From: Arthrobacter sp. PAMC 25486
GTDB lineage: Bacteria; Actinomycetota; Actinomycetes; Actinomycetales; Micrococcaceae
DNA: 64,000 nucleotides
Reading direction: 5' to 3'
NCBI RefSeq assembly: GCF_000785535.1
Contig: NZ_CP007595.1
Coordinates: forward strand, 3,246,439-3,310,438
Part shown: one piece after another, positions 8,634 to 17,739 of the stretch
Layout of the letters: each line of letters begins with the position of its first letter
Numbering within the stretch: position 1 is the first letter of the stretch
The notes under the pieces: generated by a model
The model's input: only the letters and a program-made list of their open reading frames with translations
The model's database searches: none
What the model was told of the DNA's origin: nothing
Program-made: the position numbers and the translations under genes

Positions 8634-10307
8634 ATGAGAAGAACTGTCCGCCAGAGCCCACCCGCCCTCGCCGAAGGCGCCATGCGCATTGTGGCCCTTG
8701 GAGGCCTGGGGGAGATCGGTCGCAACATGACCGTCTTCGAATTCGCGGGAAAGCTGCTGATCGTTGACTGCGGCGTGCTCTTCCCCGAAGATCACCACCC
8801 CGGCGTTGACCTGATCCTGCCCGACTTCTCCTATTTGAAGAACCGCTGGCAGGACGTGGTGGGCCTGGTGCTCACCCACGGCCACGAAGACCACATTGGC
8901 GGTGTCCCGTACCTGCTTAAGCACCGCGCCGACATCCCCGTGATCTCCGCCAAGTTGACCCTGGCCTTCCTGAAGACCAAGCTCGAAGAGCACCGGATCA
9001 AGGGCAAGATGATCCAGGTCAAGGAAGGCGACCGCCGCAAGTTCGGCCCGTTTGACGTCGAATTCCTGGCCGTCAACCACTCCATCCCGGACGGTCTGGC
9101 CGTTGCCATCCGCACGCCTGCCGGCCTGGTGCTGGAAACGGGCGACTTCAAGATGGACCAGTTCCCGCTGGACAAGCGCATCACCGACCTGGCCGGCTTT
9201 GCGCGTCTAGGCGAGGAAGGCGTGGACCTGTTCCTGCCCGACTCCACCAACGCTGAAGTTCCCGGCTTCCTGGCAGCCGAGGCTGACCTGATCCCGGCCA
9301 TCGACCAGGTCATGCGCACGGCCCCGCGCCGCGTTGTTGTCTCCAGCTTCGCGAGCCACGTGCACCGCATCCAGCAGATCATCGACTCTGCCCAGAAGTA
9401 CAACCGCAAGGTCGCCTTCGTTGGCCGCTCCATGGTCCGCAACATGACCACTGCGCGCGAGCTGGGCTACCTGAAGATCCCGCGCGGCATGCTCGTTGAG
9501 GCCAAGGAACTGGAAAAGATGCCGGCCAACAAGGCCGTCCTTATCTGCACCGGTTCACAGGGTGAGCCCATGGCCGCCCTGGCCCGCATGGCCAACGGTG
9601 ACCACCAGATCAACCTGACCGACGGCGACACCGTGCTGCTGGCCAGCTCACTGGTGCCGGGCAACGAGTCCTCGATCTACCGCCTCATCAACGACCTAAC
9701 CAAGCAGGGCGCCAACGTTATCCACAAGGGCAACGCCAAGGTTCACGTCTCCGGCCACGCCAGTGCCGGCGAGCTCGTGTACTGCTACAACCTGGTCCGC
9801 CCCAAGAACGTCATGCCTGTGCACGGCGAATACCGCCACCTGAAGGCCAACGCCGAGCTGGCCATCCGCACAGGTGTTGAACCGAAGAACACGTTCATCA
9901 TTGAAGACGGCACCGTCCTGGACCTCAAGGACGGTGTTGCCAAGATCGCCGGCAGCGTCCCGGCCGCCTACGTCTACGTCGAGAACATGGTTGCCGGCGC
10001 TGCCACGGAGGAGTCCCTCCAGGACCGCATCCGCCTCGCAGAAGACGGCGCCGTCACCGTCCTGCTGATCGTCAACCCGGACACCGGCAAGATCGAAGAA
10101 GACCCGGAATTCTTCTCCGTGGGCTTCAACTTGACGGACAAGGATATCGAGAAGGCTGCCGGAATCGTGGAGAAGACCATCACCGGACTCCGCGGCGAGA
10201 AGACCGGCCCGGCCGCCGAGAAGGCCGTGGCCAACGGCCTGTTGCGCTGGTCCGACCGCGCACTGCGCCGCAAGCCCGTCTACACGGTCATCATCGTCGA
10301 GGCGTAA
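8634..10307 (+). CDS. rnj: Ribonuclease J
   Basis: Metallo-beta-lactamase/beta-CASP ribonuclease of 557 residues with 5' exonuclease and endonuclease activity in mRNA decay and rRNA maturation. The N-terminus carries ALGGLGEIGRNM and the zinc motif HGHEDH at about 82-87. Further conserved blocks are ETGDFKMDQ, DSTNAE, the beta-CASP segment with STNAEVPGF and SFASHVHR, and PVHGEYRHL before the C-terminal domain. Length fits the family. I chose the ATG at 8634; an in-frame TTG three codons earlier (8625) is possible, and neither has a strong ribosome site. It is followed by a long hairpin and stands as a single-gene transcription unit. Confidence 0.95.
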   Translation: MRRTVRQSPPALAEGAMRIVALGGLGEIGRNMTVFEFAGKLLIVDCGVLFPEDHHPGVDLILPDFSYLKNRWQDVVGLVLTHGHEDHIGGVPYLLKHRADIPVISAKLTLAFLKTKLEEHRIKGKMIQVKEGDRRKFGPFDVEFLAVNHSIPDGLAVAIRTPAGLVLETGDFKMDQFPLDKRITDLAGFARLGEEGVDLFLPDSTNAEVPGFLAAEADLIPAIDQVMRTAPRRVVVSSFASHVHRIQQIIDSAQKYNRKVAFVGRSMVRNMTTARELGYLKIPRGMLVEAKELEKMPANKAVLICTGSQGEPMAALARMANGDHQINLTDGDTVLLASSLVPGNESSIYRLINDLTKQGANVIHKGNAKVHVSGHASAGELVYCYNLVRPKNVMPVHGEYRHLKANAELAIRTGVEPKNTFIIEDGTVLDLKDGVAKIAGSVPAAYVYVENMVAGAATEESLQDRIRLAEDGAVTVLLIVNPDTGKIEEDPEFFSVGFNLTDKDIEKAAGIVEKTITGLRGEKTGPAAEKAVANGLLRWSDRALRRKPVYTVIIVEA

Positions 10308-10328
10308 ACCTTCCCGCTGGTTGAGCTT

Positions 10329-10380
10329 GCCGAGCCCGTGCCGCCGTCGTACTTTTTCAAGTACGACGGCGGCACTCGGC
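10329..10380. terminator. Bidirectional hairpin between RNase J and UPF0158 gene 1
   Basis: A 17-bp perfect stem, GTGCCGCCGTCGTACTT at 10338-10354 and AAGTACGACGGCGGCAC at 10359-10375, with a TTTC loop, extended by outer GCCGAG/CTCGGC arms. It lies between two converging genes (stops at 10307 and 10422), so it can terminate both transcripts. It is the longest perfect member of the GCCGCCGTCGT family here. Confidence 0.85.
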
Positions 10381-10421
10381 TTTAACATCTTCCGCACCGT
10401 GGGCTGTGGCCGGGTTTGGCT

Positions 10422-10898
10422 TCAGGCGTGCTTGGTTTCCGTGCGCAACAGGGCCAACGCAGCTTCGGCTTCCGTGAGGGTGACCAGGCCGTTTTCCTGG
10501 ATCCACTCGATGGCCCGGCGCTTCATTAGACCATCATGGAATATGTACCACTGGTCTTGTATTTCCGGGAATTGAGTGAGCGCATCCCTGAAATGGCGAA
10601 ACGGCTTGCTGCGATCAATGGCCCGAACCAGGCGGTCCCTGGAATGAGGATCCGCAACGCCGGAAATGAACTCCTCCATGTCCCGGTAGCCCTCGTAGGA
10701 TTCCATGGGATCGATGCGAATGCCGCCGCGGTCGTCCACGTCCCAACCCTCGGTCTCGGCCTCGTCCGCGACTTCTTCGCTCCACAGTTCAATTTTGCCG
10801 GTGGCCGGATCCATCCAGAAAAACGTTTCGTAGTCCATGAAGTGATTTTCCAGTGCCATGGCCAGACCCTCAAGATCAAAGTCATTTAAATGCAACAC
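10422..10898 (-). CDS. UPF0158 family protein, copy 1
   Basis: Protein of 158 residues of the uncharacterised UPF0158 family. Seen: an N-terminal LNDFDLEGLAMALEN, a FFWMDPATGKIELWSEE strand pair, the family core SYEGYRDMEEFISGV, then RLVRAIDRSKPFRHFRDAL and a C-terminal helix RRAIEWIQENGLVTLTEAEA. It starts at GTG 10898 behind a GGAGGG ribosome site. No signal peptide or membrane segment. A diverged paralogue lies 300 bp upstream in the same orientation (11202-11681). Function unknown. Confidence 0.85.
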   Translation of the reverse strand: MLHLNDFDLEGLAMALENHFMDYETFFWMDPATGKIELWSEEVADEAETEGWDVDDRGGIRIDPMESYEGYRDMEEFISGVADPHSRDRLVRAIDRSKPFRHFRDALTQFPEIQDQWYIFHDGLMKRRAIEWIQENGLVTLTEAEAALALLRTETKHA

Positions 10899-11201
10899 GG
10901 CTCAGCCCTCCGTAACGGGTGCTTGAATCCAAGAAATGCCTACATACACAATGGTTCTCCCTGCCGGGAAAATGGACAAGAGTCGACGCCTGTCCGTGGG
11001 GCGTGGTGGCGTATGGAATGACCTGCTCCGAGTCATGCGCATAGCAGGAGTCCCCAGGGCGCAGCTCTGACACTGGCGCAAAGCTGGGGTCCAACAGCGC
11101 GCATTAGTGCCCTGTTGGTCCTAAGTTATGCGCCGGGTCAGACCCTCCGCATGCGCATGTCCCACTCTTAGTCCACGAGCCTGCCGCCGAAGCCGGTCGG
11201 T
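10899..11201. other. Gap of about 300 bp between the two UPF0158 genes
   Basis: No gene could be supported. The only structure seen is a weak inverted repeat, CCAACAG (11091-11097) and CTGTTGG (11112-11118), downstream of UPF0158 copy 2 on its strand. It presumably also holds the promoter of copy 1. Confidence 0.4.
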
Positions 11202-11681
11202 TCAGAGTTCCGCGCTCTCAGGACCCCCGCGAAGCTTGGCGAGTGCCTGCTCCGCGTCGGCGACTTTTACAAGCTCGTGTTCCTGCAGCCACTGGACGGC
11301 CCGGACCTCCATGGCGGAGTCGCGGAATGCGTGCCATTGCCGGGGCGTTTCGGTATGTCGGTGGACGGCCGCATTGAAGTTATGGAATGGCTTCTTGCCG
11401 TCGAGGGCTCGAAGCAGTTGGTCTCGGATTTTGGGGTCCCGTACCGTGGCCGTGAATTCCTCCATGTCCTTGTACGCGTCCCGGGAAGGAATGGGGCCGA
11501 TCCGGAGGCCACCGCGCTCCTCCGGATCCAATTCTTCGTTGGCAGCGCCGTAGTTGGCGCCATCGCCCCAAAAACCAATGGCGCCAGTGGCCGGATCGAT
11601 CCAGTAGAAAAAGCCGAAGTCGTCGTGGGACAACAAGGCCTCAGCCAGTACCTCGAGATCAATGTTCTCAACGCGCAACAT
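11202..11681 (-). CDS. UPF0158 family protein, copy 2
   Basis: A 159-residue paralogue of the neighbouring UPF0158 protein. The same blocks appear in order: MLRVENIDLEVLAEALLS, FYWIDPATGAIGFWGD, DAYKDMEEFTATV, QLLRALDGKKPFHNF and VQWLQEHELVKVADAEQALAKL. The start chosen is the ATG at 11681, which aligns with the family start; the frame stays open upstream but the extension is not family-like. The two copies are alike along their whole length but clearly diverged, so the duplication is old. Function unknown. Confidence 0.82.
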   Translation of the reverse strand: MLRVENIDLEVLAEALLSHDDFGFFYWIDPATGAIGFWGDGANYGAANEELDPEERGGLRIGPIPSRDAYKDMEEFTATVRDPKIRDQLLRALDGKKPFHNFNAAVHRHTETPRQWHAFRDSAMEVRAVQWLQEHELVKVADAEQALAKLRGGPESAEL

Positions 11682-11787
11682 GGCTCCAGCTTTCCATAAG
11701 TCAGTGCACGGGGCAGCAAATATATTCGCCACCGCACCGGATGCTACAGGCCTGCAGTGGATCCGGCCCGCAGCAACGCCTGCGCTG

Positions 11788-12171
11788 TCAGGTGTCCCCG
11801 CGCAGCTTGTCCATTTCCCGGCGGTCCTTTTTGGTGGGCCGGCCGGTGCCGCGGTCGCGCTGCGGCAGTCCCAGCGCGGGAAGCACGGGGCGTGGGGGAG
11901 TGTGGTCGGTGAAGCAGTGCGAGGCAGCTTCGGGACCCACCCGCTTGTTGATGAGCTGGCGGACTTCCAGGATCCTGTCGTAGCCGGGCTGGCGGACACG
12001 GATGGTGTCGCCCGGAACTACAGTGTGGGCCGCCTTGGCATTGGCATCATTGAGTTTCACATGGCCCGCACGGCAGGCTGCGGTGGCCATTGAACGGGTC
12101 TTGTAGGCACGGATCGACCACAGCCACGCGTCAATGCGGACAGCTGTCGGTGCATTTTTGGGAATGCTCAT
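11788..12171 (-). CDS. S4-domain RNA-binding protein (Hsp15-like)
   Basis: Basic protein of 127 residues with an N-terminal S4 RNA-binding fold at about 11-75: VRIDAWLWSIRAYKTRS, CRAGHVKLNDANAK, VVPGDTIRVR. The tail ends GRPTKKDRREMDKLRGDT, the Lys/Arg-rich C-terminus usual for heat-shock protein 15 homologues. Hsp15 recognises stalled 50S subunits carrying nascent chains; the same role here is inferred from family membership. The start ATG follows GGATGG. Confidence 0.88.
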   Translation of the reverse strand: MSIPKNAPTAVRIDAWLWSIRAYKTRSMATAACRAGHVKLNDANAKAAHTVVPGDTIRVRQPGYDRILEVRQLINKRVGPEAASHCFTDHTPPRPVLPALGLPQRDRGTGRPTKKDRREMDKLRGDT

Positions 12172-12206
12172 AGTCCATCCACTCTAGCCGTGCGGATCCA
12201 CGAAAA

Positions 12207-12266
12207 TGACACCGATCCCGCTTTCAGAGCCCGGGATCGCGGGATCCGAAAGCGGGATCGGTGTCA
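12207..12266. terminator. Terminator hairpin of the minus-strand sugar operon
   Basis: Perfect 19-bp inverted repeat, TGACACCGATCCCGCTTTC at 12207-12225 and its complement at 12248-12266, with a 22-nt GC-rich loop. It begins 15 bp beyond the stop of the isomerase gene (12281, minus strand), so it ends the four-gene operon. No T-tract is obvious. Confidence 0.8.
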
Positions 12267-12280
12267 GAAACGGTGCTGTG

Positions 12281-13282
12281 TCAGTCCTGGTTGCTGAAGG
12301 CGGCGTCGAAGGACAAGGCGGACGGGGCGAAGTCGAACTTCTTCAGTGCAGCAAGTGCCTCCGGCGCGCCCTGCAGGCGGTCCATGCCGGCGTCCTCCCA
12401 CTCGATGGAGATGGGGCCGTCGTAGCCGATGGCGGTCAGCGCGCGGAAGGAAGATTCCCAGGGCACATCGCCTCGACCTGCGGACACAAAGTCCCAGCCG
12501 CGGCGCGGATCACCCCACGGCAGGTGCGAGCCCATGACCGTGTTCCGGCCGGTGGGACGCAGCTTCGTGTCCTTGCAGTCGACGTGGTAAATACGGTCCT
12601 TGAAGTCCCAAATGAAGGAGACCGGGTCGATGCCCTGCCACATGAAATGGCTCGGGTCCCAGTTCAGGCCAAACGCCTCGCGGTGGCCGATGGCCTCCAG
12701 GGAGCGCACGGTGGTCCAGTAGTCGTAGGCGATTTCGGAGGGGTGCACCTCATGGGCGAAGCGCACACCGCACTCGTCGAAGACATCCAAAATGGGGTTC
12801 CAGCGGTCGGCAAAGTCCTGGTATCCGGCCTCAATGGCCGATTCCGGAACGGGCGGGAACATGGCCACGTACTGCCAAATCGAGGATCCGGTGAAGCCCA
12901 CCACGGTCTTCACGCCGAGTGCCTGGGCCAACCTGGCGGTCAGCTTCATTTCCTCGGCCGCGCGCTGGCGCACGCCTTCGGGGGCCCCGTCGCCCCACAC
13001 CTTGGTGCCGACGATCGCCTGGTGGCGGAAGTCGATGGGGTCATCGCACACGGCCTGGCCCTTGAGGTGGTTGGAGATGGCCCACACCTTCAAGTTGTAG
13101 CGTTCCAGCACGGCGAGCTTGCCCGCAACATAGCCGGGCTCGTCCCAGCGCCAAGGGTCCAGGTGGTCGCCGGAGCAGGCGATTTCCAGACCGTCATAGC
13201 CCCAGTCTGTGGCGAGCCGGGCAACTTCCTCGAAGGGAAGGTCGGCCCACTGGCCGGTGAACAAGGTGTATGGGCGTGCCAT
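12281..13282 (-). CDS. Sugar phosphate isomerase/epimerase-like TIM-barrel protein 1
   Basis: Xylose-isomerase-like TIM barrel of 333 residues (AP endonuclease 2 superfamily). Metal-ligand regions typical of the fold are visible: [13 protein letters not shown] near the N-terminus, [16 protein letters not shown] (E and H), [13 protein letters not shown] (D and H), [11 protein letters not shown] (H, D) and [12 protein letters not shown] (E). It is the last gene of an operon with two Gfo/Idh/MocA dehydrogenases and a second isomerase. Proteins of this pairing act on inositols or on 3-keto-sugars and 3-keto-glycosides in known pathways. The exact substrate here is not determined. Confidence 0.85.
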   Translation of the reverse strand: MARPYTLFTGQWADLPFEEVARLATDWGYDGLEIACSGDHLDPWRWDEPGYVAGKLAVLERYNLKVWAISNHLKGQAVCDDPIDFRHQAIVGTKVWGDGAPEGVRQRAAEEMKLTARLAQALGVKTVVGFTGSSIWQYVAMFPPVPESAIEAGYQDFADRWNPILDVFDECGVRFAHEVHPSEIAYDYWTTVRSLEAIGHREAFGLNWDPSHFMWQGIDPVSFIWDFKDRIYHVDCKDTKLRPTGRNTVMGSHLPWGDPRRGWDFVSAGRGDVPWESSFRALTAIGYDGPISIEWEDAGMDRLQGAPEALAALKKFDFAPSALSFDAAFSNQD

Positions 13283-13292
13283 GGGTCAGTCC

Positions 13293-14477
13293 TTAAGAGT
13301 TGTGGGTGAGTTCGGCTGGAACAGCCAGCGGGATGGTTGCGCCGCCGGCCGCGGAGGAGGCTTCGATCGCGGCCAGGACCTGCTGGACGCCGAGCCCTTC
13401 CTCGAACGACGGCGACGGGTCGGTTCCGTCGGCGATGTTCAGCAGGAAGTCGCGAATCTGGTGTGTGAAGCTGTGTTCCCAGCCGATCACGTGCCCCTGC
13501 GGCCACCAGCCTGAAATGTATGGGTGCTCTGGTTCGGTGACGAGAATGCGCCGAAAGCCTTGGACCTCAATGGGCTCGGTGGCGTTGAGGTAATAAAGCT
13601 CGTTGGGGTTTTCCAGGTTGAAGGTAATTGACCCGGTTGTGCCATAAACCTCCACGCGCAGCGCATTCTTCTGTCCCAGCGCCACCCGCGACACGTCGAC
13701 GCTGGCCACGGCGCCACCGGCCATGGACAGCGTGGCCCAGGCAGCGTCGTCGACCGTGACGGGCTCGGGACCGTCGGGACCCGGCCGTTCGGTGGTGAAC
13801 GTGTGCAGCCGGCCCGACACGTCGGCGACGGTGTCGCCGAGCAGGTGCTGAATTTGGTCGACGGCGTGCGAGGCAATGTCGCCCAGCGCGCCCGAGCCGG
13901 CGGTCTCCTTGCGCAGCCGCCAGGTCATGGGTGCCTCGGTGTCGGCCAGCCAGTCCTGCAGGTACGACGCGCGGACCTGGCGGATGGTGCCAAGCTCACC
14001 GTCCGCGATGAGCTTGCGGGCCAGCGCCAGTGCAGGCACCCGGCGGTAGTTGAATCCCACCATGGAACGCACGCCAACCGTGCGGGCGGCCTGTGCCGCG
14101 GCAACCATGTCCTCGGACTCGGCCATGGAGTTGGCGAGCGGCTTCTCAACCAGCACGTGCTTGCCGGCGGCGAGGGCCGCCGTCGCAATTTCAGCGTGCA
14201 GCCAGCCGGGTGCGCAAATGTCGATAATGTCGATGTCGTCGCGGGCAATGACCTCCCGCCAATCCGTGGCCGATTCGCTCCAGCCGTACTTGGCGGCAGC
14301 GGCGGCCACGGCATCGGCGTCCCGACCGACCAGGACCTTTTGCTCAAATGCGGGAACGTCAAAGTGGTTCGCCACGGAACGCCACGCGTTGGAGTGGGCC
14401 TGGCCCATAAAGGCGTAGCCGATGGCGGCCACACCCAGGGTGTGGGATTCGCGACTGTTGGATTGGAGGGAGGTCAT
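13293..14477 (-). CDS. Gfo/Idh/MocA family dehydrogenase 1
   Basis: NAD(P)-dependent sugar or polyol dehydrogenase of 394 residues. The N-terminal Rossmann fold begins GVAAIGYAFMGQAHSNAW; the catalytic motif EKP lies in KHVLVEKPLANS, and the C-terminal GFO/IDH/MOCA alpha-beta domain contains DIASHAVDQIQHLLG with its conserved histidine. The stop is 11 bp from the isomerase start, so the two are co-transcribed. In this operon it probably oxidises or reduces a ring carbon of a sugar or glycoside; substrate unknown. Confidence 0.9.
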   Translation of the reverse strand: MTSLQSNSRESHTLGVAAIGYAFMGQAHSNAWRSVANHFDVPAFEQKVLVGRDADAVAAAAAKYGWSESATDWREVIARDDIDIIDICAPGWLHAEIATAALAAGKHVLVEKPLANSMAESEDMVAAAQAARTVGVRSMVGFNYRRVPALALARKLIADGELGTIRQVRASYLQDWLADTEAPMTWRLRKETAGSGALGDIASHAVDQIQHLLGDTVADVSGRLHTFTTERPGPDGPEPVTVDDAAWATLSMAGGAVASVDVSRVALGQKNALRVEVYGTTGSITFNLENPNELYYLNATEPIEVQGFRRILVTEPEHPYISGWWPQGHVIGWEHSFTHQIRDFLLNIADGTDPSPSFEEGLGVQQVLAAIEASSAAGGATIPLAVPAELTHNS

Positions 14478-14512
14478 AACTGCTTTCCTAGTTATCTATT
14501 GCCTGCGGGCAG

Positions 14513-15619
14513 TTAGAGCGTTGCTTCGGTCGGCGCCCAGTCAACGGGAACCGGCTCGGAGGACGGGGCGGTGCTGTTGACGGTGACAAACTCGCCGCTG
14601 TCAACGGACTCGGAGATCGAGACCATGGCATCGAGTACGTGGTAGGCCAGCTCGCCGGTGGCGCGGTGCGGGACGCCTGCGCGGATGGAGCGGGCCATGT
14701 CCAGTACGCCCAGGCCGCGGCCGTCGGCCGGACCTTCGGCGGGAATCGTGGTCCAGTCTTCCTCGCCGCGCTTGCACACCTTGATGTCGCCGTCGAAGTT
14801 GTTTGGATCCGGCAGCGAAAGGGTGCCCTCGGTGCCAGTGATCTCAACAAACCCCATGCGGGCCTTGGCGGATTCGAAGCTGTACACGCTGTGTGAGGAG
14901 GCGCCGGAAGCAAACTGGGCGATGGCGCTGACGTGGGTGGGTACCTCGACGTCGAACACCTCGCCTTCTTTGGGGCCGGAACCAATGGTGCGGGTGGGGA
15001 AGGCGGTGCTTCCAACGGCGGCCACCTTGGAGATGGAGCCAAAGGCCTGGATCAGTGTTGTCAGGTAATACGGGGCCATGTCAAAGAGCGGGCCGGCACC
15101 TTCCTGGAACAGGAACGCGGGGTTCGGGTGCCAGGATTCGGGGCCGGGGGACTGGAACATGGTCAGCGCCGTCAACGGAGTGCCAATTTCGCCGGCATCG
15201 ATCAGGCGCCGGGTCGTCTGCAGACCGGCGCCAAGGAACGTGTCGGGTGCGCAGCCAAGCCGAACCCCGGCGGCTTGCGCTTCCTTGAGCAGTCCAAGGC
15301 CGCTTTCGCGGTCGAGGGAGAAGGGCTTTTCCGTCCAGACGTGCTTGCCCGCCCGCACTGCGGCCGTGGCTACCTCCACATGGGCTGCCGGAATGGTCAG
15401 GTTGACGATGATTTCAACGTCGGGGTGGTTCAGTGCGACGTCGACGCCGCCTGACGTCTCAATGCTGTACTCCTTGGCCCGGGCGGCAGCAGCCTCTTCA
15501 AAGAGGTCCGCAATGACAAGCACCTTGACGTCGGGGAATTTGGTCAGGTTGTCCAGGTACTGCTTGCTGATGTTGCCGGCGCCGATGAAGGCAATGCCGA
15601 CGGGTCCAGTTTTTACCAT
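14513..15619 (-). CDS. Gfo/Idh/MocA family dehydrogenase 2
   Basis: A 368-residue member of the same oxidoreductase family as its neighbour but clearly distinct. The Rossmann start is GIAFIGAGNISKQYLDNL, the EKP motif lies in KHVWTEKPFSLDRESG, and the C-terminal domain carries GPLFDMAPYYLTTLIQ, where the usual histidine position is a tyrosine pair. It is the second gene of the operon after the isomerase at 15625-16359. Two dehydrogenases in one operon suggest successive or reverse redox steps on the same sugar ring (inference). Confidence 0.9.
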   Translation of the reverse strand: MVKTGPVGIAFIGAGNISKQYLDNLTKFPDVKVLVIADLFEEAAAARAKEYSIETSGGVDVALNHPDVEIIVNLTIPAAHVEVATAAVRAGKHVWTEKPFSLDRESGLGLLKEAQAAGVRLGCAPDTFLGAGLQTTRRLIDAGEIGTPLTALTMFQSPGPESWHPNPAFLFQEGAGPLFDMAPYYLTTLIQAFGSISKVAAVGSTAFPTRTIGSGPKEGEVFDVEVPTHVSAIAQFASGASSHSVYSFESAKARMGFVEITGTEGTLSLPDPNNFDGDIKVCKRGEEDWTTIPAEGPADGRGLGVLDMARSIRAGVPHRATGELAYHVLDAMVSISESVDSGEFVTVNSTAPSSEPVPVDWAPTEATL

Positions 15620-15624
15620 GGGGA

Positions 15625-16359
15625 TCAGGCCTTTCCAGCGTTCAGGAAGGCAAGGCTCGCTGCGACGCCATCAAAGATGTCACCTGCGTAGTCATCAAAC
15701 TCGACAACGCCAACTTCCAGGTGCTTGGCCGCGCCAATGACGTCCCAAATGGGAACTTCGCCCTGGCCGGCGGGAAGCTGGGCCTTGGTGTCGTTGTTCA
15801 AGGGGCCGTCCTTGATATGGATGTACTTCACGCGCTCGCCGAGGCTGGTGAGGATGTCGACCGCGTTAGCGCCACCAACGGAGACCCAGTACGTGTCAAC
15901 TTCCAGCACGAGTTCCGGATCCAACAAGGTTTCAAAGTACTCGAGTGCCGTGGTGTCGTTGATCTTGGATTCAAGCTCCCAGGCGTGGTTGTGGTAACCC
16001 ACGCGGATGCCGTACTTGGCACCCTTCTTGGCAGCGGCGTTGAGGCCATCAGCGATCTTCTGGATGTCCTCGGCATTCTGCCACTGATCTGCAGCAATGA
16101 ACGGGTCGATGACGGTGGTGATGCCCAGTTTGTTGGCGGCAGCGAAGATTTCGTCCTGGTCATCCTTCAGCAGGGGGGCGTGACCGGAGGGGGCCGTGAT
16201 GCCATGCTTTGCGAAGGCTTCGGCCAGCTCGTCGGCCTTGGCCACAAAGTTGTAGGGCTCAACCTTGGTGAAGCCCAATTCTGCAACGCGGGCGATGGTT
16301 CCGGGCAGGTCTTCTTCGAGGGGTGTGCGGACGGTGTACAGCTGCAGGGAATACGTCAT
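15625..16359 (-). CDS. Sugar phosphate isomerase/epimerase-like TIM-barrel protein 2
   Basis: TIM barrel of 244 residues, first gene of the minus-strand operon. The start is the ATG at 16359, preceded on the minus strand by TAGGAGTTCC. Recognisable blocks: SLQLYTVRTPLEEDLPGT, FTKVEPYNF, YGIRVGYHNHAWEL (H, N, H), LVLEVDTYWVSVGG (E, D) and KYIHIKDGP (H, D), all metal or substrate positions of the isomerase fold. Transcription probably starts at the TTGACC/TAGGTT promoter 40-65 bp upstream, which matches two plus-strand promoters of the same locus. Confidence 0.88.
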   Translation of the reverse strand: MTYSLQLYTVRTPLEEDLPGTIARVAELGFTKVEPYNFVAKADELAEAFAKHGITAPSGHAPLLKDDQDEIFAAANKLGITTVIDPFIAADQWQNAEDIQKIADGLNAAAKKGAKYGIRVGYHNHAWELESKINDTTALEYFETLLDPELVLEVDTYWVSVGGANAVDILTSLGERVKYIHIKDGPLNNDTKAQLPAGQGEVPIWDVIGAAKHLEVGVVEFDDYAGDIFDGVAASLAFLNAGKA

Positions 16360-16396
16360 TGGAACTCCTAGAAGACATGAATGTGTGTTGCACAAC

Positions 16397-16425
16397 AACC
16401 TATTGGAACTTATGTCGATGGTCAA
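16397..16425 (-). promoter_or_regulatory. Shared-type promoter/operator of the minus-strand sugar operon
   Basis: On the minus strand -35 TTGACC (16425-16420) and -10 TAGGTT (16402-16397) are separated by 17 bp. The spacer contains TCGACATAAGTT, which recurs in the plus-strand promoter of the sugar-binding protein at the same place between -35 and -10. ACTTTTG lies just upstream of -35 in both. This looks like a common operator, probably for the ROK protein whose gene is divergent. Confidence 0.75.
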
Positions 16426-16495
16426 GCAAAAGTTTGTGTACGGCGAATAACCTTTGGATTGTGACAGATGGAAGTCGGTGTGTTATTTATTGGGA

Positions 16496-17734
16496 ATGCC
16501 AAAGTCACCAGTGCAGCAGCGTTTACGGCCTGCCACCCCCTCCGCGGCGGCAGCCGGGCCGCTCAGTCATTCCAGGGCCGGAGATGTATTTCAGATCCTG
16601 CGGGACGGACAGGCGCGCACCCGCGCGGAACTGGCTGAAATTACCGGGTTGGCGCGCTCCACCGTGGCCGCCCGCATCGACGCGCTGAGCGTCGCGGGAC
16701 TCATTGGCCCTGCAGGTGAGGGAGTCTCCTCGGGTGGGCGTCCGCCGTCGCGCTATGCCTTTCATCCGTCTTCCCGGGTGATTCTGGCGGTGGACATTGG
16801 TGCCACCCATGTCCTGATCGCACTGACTGACCTCAGCGGAAGAGTGCTCAGTGAATTGCGCGAGTCGATCGACATTGCTACGGGTCCCACAGCGGTACTG
16901 AATTCTGTCCTTGACCTGTGCGGCAGCATTTTTGGCCAGGCGGGGCGCCATGAACGGGAATTGGCAGGTATCGGCATCGGCCTGCCCGGGCCGGTTGAGC
17001 ATTCAACCGGCAGGCCGGCGAGCCCTCCCATCATGCCCGGATGGGACGGTTTTGACGTGCCCGCCTATGTGCAGCTGCGCTTTCCAACAGACGTGCTCGT
17101 TGACAACGATGTGAACATCATGGCCTTGGGGGAGCGCGCCAACTACTGGCCTGATGCGCAGGATCTGCTGTTCATCAAGGTTGCCACCGGTATTGGCGCG
17201 GGCATTATCAGCGGCGGGCTGCTGCAGCGCGGCGCTGACGGCACCGCCGGAGATATTGGGCATGTGCGGGTGCCGCGCGGCGGGGATGTGCTGTGCCGCT
17301 GCGGCAATTATGGCTGCCTGGAGGCCATGGCTTCGGGGCCGGCGGTGGCTGCATTGCTCACGGCCGGCGGTGTTCCCGCCCAGACCGGAGACGATGTGCT
17401 GGAGCTGGCCCGACGGGGAAACCTTGCCGCCATCCAGGCCATGCGCCAGGCCGGGCGCGACCTGGGTGACGTGCTCGCGGCCTCCGTGAACCTGCTGAAC
17501 CCCTCGGTCATTGTGATCGGTGGCGGCCTGTCATCGGCCGGCGAGTACCTCATGGCCGGCGTGCGCGAGATTGTCTACCAGCGATCGCTTCCGCTGGCCA
17601 CGGCGCGGCTGCGGATCGTGCAGTCAATGGCCGCGGACCACGCCGGTGTACTGGGTGCCGGCCGCATGGTGATCGACCACATTCTTGCCCCGGCCTCCGT
17701 GGAACGCCTCGTCGCCGCGCACACGCAGGTGTGA
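16496..17734 (+). CDS. ROK-family transcriptional regulator (NagC/XylR-like)
   Basis: Repressor-type protein of 412 residues. A MarR-like winged helix-turn-helix at about 25-85 (AELAEITGLARSTVAARIDAL) is followed by an ROK sugar-kinase-like domain with DIGATHVLIALTD, GIGLPGPVEH, VDNDVNIMALGE and the zinc motif CRCGNYGCLEA. The ATG at 16496 is chosen because the upstream extension has no family resemblance. It is divergent from the isomerase/dehydrogenase operon and only just upstream of the LacI gene. ROK proteins sense free sugars. The TCGACATAAGTT element found at two locus promoters is its best candidate site (inference). Confidence 0.9.
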   Translation: MPKSPVQQRLRPATPSAAAAGPLSHSRAGDVFQILRDGQARTRAELAEITGLARSTVAARIDALSVAGLIGPAGEGVSSGGRPPSRYAFHPSSRVILAVDIGATHVLIALTDLSGRVLSELRESIDIATGPTAVLNSVLDLCGSIFGQAGRHERELAGIGIGLPGPVEHSTGRPASPPIMPGWDGFDVPAYVQLRFPTDVLVDNDVNIMALGERANYWPDAQDLLFIKVATGIGAGIISGGLLQRGADGTAGDIGHVRVPRGGDVLCRCGNYGCLEAMASGPAVAALLTAGGVPAQTGDDVLELARRGNLAAIQAMRQAGRDLGDVLAASVNLLNPSVIVIGGGLSSAGEYLMAGVREIVYQRSLPLATARLRIVQSMAADHAGVLGAGRMVIDHILAPASVERLVAAHTQV

Positions 17735-17739
17735 ATGCC

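Noticed and set aside
12206..13309. Long plus-strand open frame of 367 codons opposite the isomerase gene
   Set aside because: It mirrors the minus-strand gene, shows only Gly/Val/His-rich shadow composition and has no ribosome site.
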